Origin: Chloroflexota bacterium
GTDB lineage: Bacteria > Chloroflexota > Anaerolineae > Aggregatilineales > J027
Length of the DNA stretch: 64,000 bases
Reading direction: 5' to 3'
Assembly (NCBI GenBank): GCA_016234595.1
Contig: JACRBG010000055.1
Span: 124,001-188,000 of the forward strand
Positions 57,840-64,000 of the stretch are shown one piece after another. A model generated the notes under the pieces. The model saw only the letters and a list, made by a program, of their open reading frames with translations, was not told the origin of the DNA and searched no databases. A program made the position numbers and the translations under genes. The stretch's first letter is position 1; each line of letters begins with the position of its first letter.

Positions 57840-58601
57840 ATGCAGCTCAGAAAAGAAAACACCAATAATTGGAATTTAACCACTGAGCAGGTTGCGACAT
57901 GGGCGGCTAACCTCCGTACCTATCTCTATTTCGCCACCAAGCGCCTGATTGATATTACCGCCGCCAGTTTTGTGCTGCTGGTTGCTGGTATCCCGATGCT
58001 GATTATTGCCATGTTGATTGAGCTCGAAACTCCCGGTTCAGCCATCTTCGCCCAAGAACGGGTCACGGCTCGCCGCAAGCGCATTGTGAACGGTAAGGCT
58101 GAATTTGATGTCGTGACCTTCACCTGCTATAAATTCCGGACCATGTACAAAGACGCCTCCAATGATATTCACAAGGCGTTTATCAAAGCCTTCATCAAGA
58201 ATGATGCCGCTGCGATGGCCGCCATTAACGGTAGCGAAAACGCCGAAGTCAAAAAGATTGTCAAGGATGCACGGGTCACCCTGATCGGCAAGTTCCTACG
58301 CAAGACCAGCTTGGACGAACTGCCCCAATTCATCAATGTACTCAAGGGTGAAATGACCTTGGTTGGCCCTCGTCCCTGCATTCCATACGAAGTCGAGGAA
58401 TATCAAACATGGCACAAACAACGCCTACAGGCGGTCGGTGGCATCACCGGTCTGTGGCAGGTGAGTGCCCGCAGCGCCGCCGATTTCGATGGCATGTGCC
58501 AATTGGACATTGATTACATCGAACAACGCTCATTGATGACCGATATTAAACTAATCCTGAAGACCCCCATTGTGATGATTTTTGGGCGCGGCGGCTTCTG
58601 A
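57840..58601 (+). CDS. undecaprenyl-phosphate sugar phosphotransferase (short bacterial sugar transferase)
   Basis: ATG 57840 after AGAGGGA gives 253 residues. One N-terminal hydrophobic helix (ITAASFVLLVAGIPMLIIAM), then the family core: FAQERVTARRKR, TCYKFRTMYKDA, KTSLDELPQFINVLKGEMTL, GPRPCIPYEVEEY, TGLWQVSARSAADFDGMCQL. Homologues transfer a sugar-1-phosphate from UDP-sugar to undecaprenyl phosphate, the first step of many exopolysaccharides. The short form lacks the N-terminal CoA-binding-like region of WbaP/WcaJ. It is the first of the second glycan unit. Confidence 0.93.
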   Translation: MQLRKENTNNWNLTTEQVATWAANLRTYLYFATKRLIDITAASFVLLVAGIPMLIIAMLIELETPGSAIFAQERVTARRKRIVNGKAEFDVVTFTCYKFRTMYKDASNDIHKAFIKAFIKNDAAAMAAINGSENAEVKKIVKDARVTLIGKFLRKTSLDELPQFINVLKGEMTLVGPRPCIPYEVEEYQTWHKQRLQAVGGITGLWQVSARSAADFDGMCQLDIDYIEQRSLMTDIKLILKTPIVMIFGRGGF

Positions 58602-58788
58602 TTCTCAACTCTTCTCTGACTAAATCTGCGACTTAAACATTGACTCTCACACCATCGTGAAAAACGGCGCAAGTCCGAAAAATACATGAAAAAGGAGAGT
58701 CAAGTTTCTGTTGTGTTCTATCTATGCCTTATAATGAAAATTGCAGACTCCACAGCTATTATCATCAACCGCAAAAGCGAGGGAACGA

Positions 58789-59826
58789 ATGACAAAAATA
58801 AATGTTGGGATTATAGGCTTTGGTTATTGGGGGCCAAATCTAACGCGCAACTTTAACGAGCTTCCCACAGCCAATGTCGTTGCCGTTGCCGATCTCCGTG
58901 AAGAGCGCCTCAATCAAATCAAATCGAGCTATCCAGCCATCACTGTCACCAAAAATTACAAGGACCTATTTACAATGGGGCTGGATGCAGTTGTCGTTGC
59001 CACACCCCCTGCCAGTCATTATGCACTGGCGAAGGAATGTCTGGAAAATGGCCTGAGTGTGTTGGTTGAAAAACCTCTCACCCTCAACAGCCGCGAGGGT
59101 GAAGACCTTATTGAAATCGCCCGCCAGAAAAATCTTGTGTTGATGGTCGGCCACACCTTTGAATACAACCCGGCAGTTCGGGCTTTGAAAGACATTATCA
59201 CCAGTCCCGATTTTGGCGAAATCTATTATGTCAACATGGTGCGTGTCAACCTAGGTCTGTATCAGCGCCATATGAATGTTATGTGGGACTTAGCGCCACA
59301 CGACATTTCTATTCTGCTTTATCTCTTGGGAGCCGATCCCAACAGCGTCGCGGCCCAAGGTGCAGCCTGCATCCATTCGGATAATCATGACGTGGCCTAT
59401 CTGCATCTCAAATTCCCCAACAATGTTACGGCCCAAATCCATGTTAGCTGGCTCGACCCCAACAAAGTGCGCCGTATCACAGTCGTGGGTAGCAAGAAGA
59501 TGGTGGTCTATGACGACATTGAGCCGCTGGAAAAATTGAAGATTTATGACAAGGGTGTCGAAGCCCCCGCCTATGCCACCAGCTTTAGCGATTTCCAATT
59601 CAGCTATCGTTATGGGGATGTGGTCATTCCCTATGTGAAGTTTGAAGAACCGCTGCGTTTGGAATGTCGCCATTTTGTGGACTGCATCGTCAACAGCAAG
59701 ACCCCACAAAGTGATGGTGAAGTAGGGACACGGGTGGTTCGGATTTTGGAAGCGCTCGACCACTCGCTGCATAATGAGGGCGTCAGCGTAAAAATCCAAA
59801 ACGGCACATTTATACCAACCATGTGA
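58789..59826 (+). CDS. Gfo/Idh/MocA family NAD-dependent oxidoreductase
   Basis: ATG 58789 after GAGGGAA gives 345 residues (upstream TTG at 58741 unlikely). Rossmann start INVGIIGFGYWGPNLTRNF, then the family EKP motif (VLVEKPLTLNSREG) and catalytic-type His region (WDLAPHDISILLYLL). These enzymes oxidise or reduce sugar-nucleotide hydroxyls; beside a DegT aminotransferase they often prepare the 3-keto sugar for amination (WlbA/WbpB style). It is followed 73 nt later by that aminotransferase. Confidence 0.92.
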   Translation: MTKINVGIIGFGYWGPNLTRNFNELPTANVVAVADLREERLNQIKSSYPAITVTKNYKDLFTMGLDAVVVATPPASHYALAKECLENGLSVLVEKPLTLNSREGEDLIEIARQKNLVLMVGHTFEYNPAVRALKDIITSPDFGEIYYVNMVRVNLGLYQRHMNVMWDLAPHDISILLYLLGADPNSVAAQGAACIHSDNHDVAYLHLKFPNNVTAQIHVSWLDPNKVRRITVVGSKKMVVYDDIEPLEKLKIYDKGVEAPAYATSFSDFQFSYRYGDVVIPYVKFEEPLRLECRHFVDCIVNSKTPQSDGEVGTRVVRILEALDHSLHNEGVSVKIQNGTFIPTM

Positions 59827-59899
59827 ATTCATTGATCGGGTGCATTCGCCCGTATCAACAAGTAAACGACCTGTTTTAAAAATCAAGGAGCTAACAGAA

Positions 59900-61012
59900 G
59901 TGAAAGTCCCGTTTGTAGATCTGCAAACCATGCATCGCCCCATTCGTGAACAATTATCCGAAGCCATTATGGCGGTGGTGGATCGCGGCGATTTTATTCT
60001 GGGCAAAGATGTTGCAGGACTCGAAGAAGAGTATGCGGCTTATATCGGCACCAAATATGCGGTCGGCCTCGATAACGGCCTGACGGCGCTGGAATTATGC
60101 CTGCGGGCCTATGATATTGGTGAAGGGGATGAAGTGATTATCCCCGCCAATACCTTTGTGGCGACGGCGGCGGCTGTGACCTTTGCTGGGGCTAAAGTAG
60201 TGCCAGTCGACATCAATCCTGACACCTATACCATTGACCCCAACAAAATTGAAGCGGCCATCACTCCCCGTACCCGTGCCATCATTCCCGTGCATCTCTA
60301 TGGGTTACCCTGCGACATGGATCCCATTTTGGAAATTGCCAACCGCCGTAATCTAGTAGTTTTGGAAGATGTGGCCCAAGCGCATGGCGCGACCTATAAC
60401 GGCAAGCGCATGGGGTCATTTGGTCATGTTGCCGCCTTCAGTTTCTACCCCACCAAGAATCTGGGTGCGTTGGGGGATGCTGGGATCATGGTCACCAATG
60501 ACGAAAAAGTTGTGGACAAGATCAAGATGCTGCGGAATTGCGGCTCAAAAGTTAAATATGTCCATGAACTAGAGCCATTCAATCATCGTCTAGATTCAAT
60601 GCAGGCCGCCGTATTGCGCGTGAAGCTACGTTATCTGGATGAATGGAGCGAAGGCCGTCGCCGTGCCGCCAAACTCTATAATGAATTGTTCGCGGGTTCC
60701 GATGTTGTGACCCCGATTGAGCCAAAAGGTTATACCCATGTGTATCACCTGTATGTGGTACGCACCCCTCGCCGCGAAGAATTGCAAAAATTCCTCTCCG
60801 AACGGGGTATTGGCACGGCAATTCACTATCCCATTCCCGTTCACTTGCAGCCATTCTATGCCGACCTCGGCTATAAGAAGGGCGACTTCCCGATTACCGA
60901 CGAACAGGCTGACCAAATTGTGTCCCTGCCCATGTTCCCCGATATGACGGCTGAACAGGTTGAATATGTCGCCACACAAGTCAAGGAATTTCTTGCGGCT
61001 GTGCCTGCCTGA
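59900..61012 (+). CDS. DegT/DnrJ/EryC1 sugar aminotransferase
   Basis: GTG 59900 is chosen: AAGGAG lies 9 nt upstream and the family start (MKVPFVDLQTMHRPIREQLS) begins there. About 370 residues. PLP-Lys in SFYPTKNLGALGDAGIMVTN, substrate-site ENDGLTALELCLRAY-like region (DNGLTALELCLRAYDIGEGD), IPVHLYGLPCDMDPI, and YPIPVHLQPFYADLGYKKGD at the end. It resembles FdtB/WbpE-type 3-amination enzymes more than RffA. Its partner is probably the oxidoreductase just upstream. It likely makes a second amino sugar for the surface polymer. Confidence 0.92.
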   Translation: MKVPFVDLQTMHRPIREQLSEAIMAVVDRGDFILGKDVAGLEEEYAAYIGTKYAVGLDNGLTALELCLRAYDIGEGDEVIIPANTFVATAAAVTFAGAKVVPVDINPDTYTIDPNKIEAAITPRTRAIIPVHLYGLPCDMDPILEIANRRNLVVLEDVAQAHGATYNGKRMGSFGHVAAFSFYPTKNLGALGDAGIMVTNDEKVVDKIKMLRNCGSKVKYVHELEPFNHRLDSMQAAVLRVKLRYLDEWSEGRRRAAKLYNELFAGSDVVTPIEPKGYTHVYHLYVVRTPRREELQKFLSERGIGTAIHYPIPVHLQPFYADLGYKKGDFPITDEQADQIVSLPMFPDMTAEQVEYVATQVKEFLAAVPA

Positions 61013-61063
61013 TTTAGTGGTAAAATCAACCACAGGCATTGATTAACAAAAGAATGATGACAG

Positions 61064-61084
61064 GGGCAGGTTCAATACCTGCCC
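61064..61084 (+). terminator. hairpin after the sugar aminotransferase
   Basis: GGGCAGG (61064-61070) pairs with CCTGCCC (61078-61084), followed by TTATTATG. Weak terminator or member of the hairpin group also at 40917 and 47782. Confidence 0.55.
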
Positions 61085-61160
61085 TTATTATGACAAGTCT
61101 TTTCATCATCGAATGCGGTTTCAATGCCTGCGTTTACTTTAGGTAGGGAGCGCTAAGGAG

Positions 61161-62930
61161 ATGTCTACGAAAACCTTAAATCGAAGACCCGCTTTTTCGG
61201 CTGTTATTATTCCGCTTATTTTACTCATGCTGGTGTTAGGGCTGACGGGCTGTGATAATGGCATCGTAATCGCCCAAGAACGTACCCAAGCCGGTACCTT
61301 CTACGTCTCGCCCGAGGGTTCAGATAATAACCCCGGATCACTTGAAAAACCTTGGGCCACGCTGCGCAAAGCAACCCAAGAAGCTATCGCAGGTGATGTG
61401 ATGATTATCCGAGGTGGTACTTATTACGAACCCCTCATCCCGCTGCGTTCTGGGACAGAAGAAGCCCCCATTACCTACCAAGCCTATGAAAATGAAACAC
61501 CCATTTTGGATGGGCAAGAATCAGTTTTGCGGAATATCGAACTGCGTGATCTCCAATATATTGTCATTGATGGCCTGCGGGTCCAGCATCCGCGTGCAGC
61601 ATGGGCTTTACTAGACCACAGTGAATACATCACCTTTCAAAATATGCAATTTATGAACCCCGAATATCCTGCCGACTCGGTCCGCGATTTTTGGGGAGTG
61701 CGTCTGCGCTATAGCTCATTCAATAAAATTTTGAATTCTACCTTTGACCAATGGGGTCGCTATCAAAATGGCGACCAAGAAGGCAATCACATTGGCATCC
61801 AAGGCAACGAGGAGGCGGGGGGTTATAACCTTATTGAAGGCAATACTTTTACCTATGGCGCTCAGGGCTGCATCATCGTCAACTCACCCTATAACATTGT
61901 CCGCAATAATGTCTTTGATAATGATTGGCAAAAGGGGATTTATGTGGCATGGTTCACCAACCCCGGCGACGAACCCGCCGGTACCGAATGGCCTGCCATC
62001 GGCAATTTAATTGAAAACAACCAGTTCATCCGCTCCAAACACTCGGATTCTGAACATGGCGGTCTTGGGTATGAAGGAACTTCGGTCAATACCATTTTCC
62101 GCTACAATGTGATTCGCAATTCTGACCATTTGGGTCTGATTATCACCGTTTTTGGCAATGGCTATGCCTTGCGCGATTATGGCACTCACATCTATAACAA
62201 CACAATTGTGAACAACGGTCTTGAGCAGTTTGAATATGAAGGTACGGGGATTTCCATCACCAATTGGGGTCTCGAAACCGAACTGCACGATGAAGTCGTC
62301 AAAAATAATATCGTTTTTGGCAACCTAGCTGGTCAAGGCGGCGCAGTTCATCAGCTATCCCTCAATGTGACGGGTGCGGCCAATAATCCACCTTTTGCTG
62401 GAACGGTTATCGCGGGTAATTTGATTCAAAGCCCACGAGCAGAAGCATGTGACGTCAGTCTACAAAACACAGGGAACGGCGAAGGAAATTGCCCAATTTA
62501 TATTCATAACGTTGGGGATGCCAGTTCCGTGTGGTTCAATGAAAAATATCCCGATGTATTTTATGGCAACATCGAAGATGACCCATTATTCAATACCTAT
62601 GACCCAACCAATAACGATTTCGACCTCACCTTGCAACCCAACTCCCCGGCCATTGATGCCGGAGTTGCGCTGACTGTCACCAAAGACGGAGGTTCTGGCA
62701 CCGAAATCCCAGTTGAGGACGCAGGCTATTTCCATGACAGCTATCAAGGCATGATTGAAGCCGATACGATTGTAGTTGGGAAAGAAACTGTCAAGATCGT
62801 GGCGATTGATTACACAGCCAATCTGATTACGGTTGACCGGGCCATCGAATGGGTAGCCAATGCTCCAGTGAATTTAACATTCAAAGGGGATGGCCCCGAT
62901 ATAGGCGCGTTTGAATACGACCCAAATTAA
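61161..62930 (+). CDS. right-handed parallel beta-helix lipoprotein
   Basis: 589 residues. Signal ends in a lipobox (LVLGLTGC). From residue 45 it shows the DUF1565/pectate-lyase-like start (GTFYVSPEGSDNNPGSLEKP) and then many beta-helix coils with Asn ladders (NIVRNNVFDNDWQKGIYV, NLIENNQFIRSKH, HIYNNTIVNNGLEQFEY). The end (DDPLFNTYDPTNNDF, NSPAIDAGV, GPDIGAFEYDPN) is common in exported carbohydrate-binding beta-helix proteins. It may cleave or bind the surface glycan made by the neighbouring genes; catalytic residues cannot be assigned. Confidence 0.88.
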   Translation: MSTKTLNRRPAFSAVIIPLILLMLVLGLTGCDNGIVIAQERTQAGTFYVSPEGSDNNPGSLEKPWATLRKATQEAIAGDVMIIRGGTYYEPLIPLRSGTEEAPITYQAYENETPILDGQESVLRNIELRDLQYIVIDGLRVQHPRAAWALLDHSEYITFQNMQFMNPEYPADSVRDFWGVRLRYSSFNKILNSTFDQWGRYQNGDQEGNHIGIQGNEEAGGYNLIEGNTFTYGAQGCIIVNSPYNIVRNNVFDNDWQKGIYVAWFTNPGDEPAGTEWPAIGNLIENNQFIRSKHSDSEHGGLGYEGTSVNTIFRYNVIRNSDHLGLIITVFGNGYALRDYGTHIYNNTIVNNGLEQFEYEGTGISITNWGLETELHDEVVKNNIVFGNLAGQGGAVHQLSLNVTGAANNPPFAGTVIAGNLIQSPRAEACDVSLQNTGNGEGNCPIYIHNVGDASSVWFNEKYPDVFYGNIEDDPLFNTYDPTNNDFDLTLQPNSPAIDAGVALTVTKDGGSGTEIPVEDAGYFHDSYQGMIEADTIVVGKETVKIVAIDYTANLITVDRAIEWVANAPVNLTFKGDGPDIGAFEYDPN

Positions 62931-62984
62931 GCTGAAAACTCGACCAAATATTGCAGAAAATCACTTCTGGGGGATTATTTTTTT

Positions 62985-64000
62985 ATGTCAAGTGTGACGG
63001 GATCATCGCGCAAAGCCGCCACCAATCCAGTATCTATTCTTGACCCATTGCTGTGGATTCGCGCCCAAGTTGGTAGTGACCGCGTCATTATTTGGGTATC
63101 CATTCTGGCGCTGACTTTTTTGGCGGCGGTGCTTCGGATTTATAATATCGAGAATCAGAGCTTGTGGCGTGATGAGGGCATTTCCTACTCTCTATCGCAT
63201 CAGGATAGCCTACCCCACGTGTTTAGCACACTTGCCAACAATGACCTCCATCCACCGTTCTATTTTGTGCTGCTCTATTTTGCTATTGAGCTCTTAGGCA
63301 AATCCGCCTTTACGATCCGCATCATTTCGGCTATTGCAGGTATTATCCTGATTCCACTAGGGTATTCAATTGGCAAGCGCCTCTTTAATTCTTGGGTTGG
63401 CCTCCTCAACGCTTTGATTATGACCATCTCGCCCTTCCTGATTCGTTATTCACAGGAAGCCCGTCAATATAATCTTTTGGCATTGATGGCCGCCTTCACG
63501 TTCTATTTTGCTATTCGCTGGATTCAAAAACCCAGCAACCGCCAACTTATCCCTTATGTGATCACAGGCGCCCTGCTGATTTATACCCATACATGGGGAT
63601 TTTTCTTCCTTGCCGCGCTCAATCTTTATCTAGTCGTGGATATGTGGCTAGACCCGGCCCGTCGTCGCCAACTACCCAATTGGATTGCAGGTAATGTCGC
63701 TATTGGTGTCCTCTACCTGCCGTGGCTCCCTTCGATGATTCATCAACTCGGCTTCCGTACCGACTGGATTACCACCACCGACAGTCCTTTCAAACTATTG
63801 CGCCTGACTTTTGAATATTGGACAGCAGCAGCACGAGCCACCCCTTTCTATCTACTGGTGTTTTTGCTGGGAATTATTTATCTACTCGATATTGAGGTAC
63901 GTCCCTTCAAAATGTCGCTAGGTAAAGATACGGGTAAAGTCATGTTGTTGATAGTCACTGGCTTGGCTACACTCGTCATTGCGTTAGTGATGAACGAATT
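62985..64000 (+). CDS. GT39/ArnT-like membrane glycosyltransferase (partial, cut by right edge)
   Basis: ATG 62985 follows a GGGGG/T-rich stretch; the frame is open to the edge (338 codons). Several TM helices alternate with loops. The first loop carries the family acidic motif SLWRDEGISYSLSH, then NNDLHPPFYFVLLYF, and YSQEARQYNLLALMAAFTFY, typical of dolichyl/undecaprenyl-phosphate-sugar-dependent GT-C transferases (ArnT, PMT). It probably adds sugars to lipid or protein at the outer face. The C-terminal catalytic-independent part lies outside the window. Confidence 0.85.
   Translation, partial: MSSVTGSSRKAATNPVSILDPLLWIRAQVGSDRVIIWVSILALTFLAAVLRIYNIENQSLWRDEGISYSLSHQDSLPHVFSTLANNDLHPPFYFVLLYFAIELLGKSAFTIRIISAIAGIILIPLGYSIGKRLFNSWVGLLNALIMTISPFLIRYSQEARQYNLLALMAAFTFYFAIRWIQKPSNRQLIPYVITGALLIYTHTWGFFFLAALNLYLVVDMWLDPARRRQLPNWIAGNVAIGVLYLPWLPSMIHQLGFRTDWITTTDSPFKLLRLTFEYWTAAARATPFYLLVFLLGIIYLLDIEVRPFKMSLGKDTGKVMLLIVTGLATLVIALVMNE

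Overview
The window reads as bacterial chromosome from a Chloroflexota-like organism, most likely Anaerolineae-related; this is inferred from gene content, not from a marker-gene search. Supporting signs are: large WD40 and Ser/Thr-kinase/STAND proteins, many secreted SH3b proteins, an H+-type ATP synthase a-c-b block with a b-delta fusion, demethylmenaquinone methyltransferase, a GH57 branching enzyme, an EF-G2-like GTPase and NHLP-type peptide export. Base composition is moderate and gene density is high. There is one tRNA (Gly-CCC). I see no CRISPR array, insertion sequence or prophage.

Layout. 1-27 kb is mostly housekeeping and cell-surface genes: a secreted zincin cut by the left edge, an MBL-fold protein, a band-7-like protein, SH3b and thrombospondin-type-3 secreted proteins, rplS, a sensor kinase with two single-domain response regulators, a barstar-like protein, GH57 branching enzyme + menG, an EF-G-like GTPase, atpZ/I-like-atpB-atpE-atpF(delta), secreted CAP and peptidase-MA proteins, rpmJ, and a beta-carbonic anhydrase. 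27.4-42.4 kb is a ribosomal-peptide (RiPP) locus: an HlyD-like adaptor, a C39-peptidase ABC exporter, a second ABC exporter, a LanM-type synthetase, a giant kinase-STAND-WD40 protein and three small Nif11-like precursors ending in a Gly-Gly leader. 42.4-49.2 kb holds a GAF protein and a block of three ATP-grasp enzymes with a cytoplasmic subtilase and an esterase. 49.2-51.9 kb has a hairpin-rich leader in front of a fused sensor/response-regulator/DNA-binding protein. 51.9-64 kb is a cell-surface glycan locus: SDR, two sugar aminotransferases, an M24-like protein, a NUDIX-adenylating fusion, an undecaprenyl-phosphate sugar transferase, a Gfo/Idh/MocA oxidoreductase, a beta-helix lipoprotein and a GT39/ArnT-like glycosyltransferase running off the right edge.

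The most unusual system is the RiPP locus. The LanM keeps the dehydratase/kinase residues and both ends of its LanC-like cyclase domain, but the middle of the cyclase, where the Cys/Cys/His zinc ligands sit, is missing. Correspondingly, none of the three precursor cores contains cysteine; all are short, acidic and rich in Ser/Thr/Gly/Asp. The HlyD-like adaptor is also internally shortened. This suggests a pathway that phosphorylates or dehydrates Ser/Thr without forming lanthionine rings, possibly with further processing by neighbouring ATP-grasp enzymes. That product prediction is inference; the missing zinc site and the Cys-free cores are directly visible.
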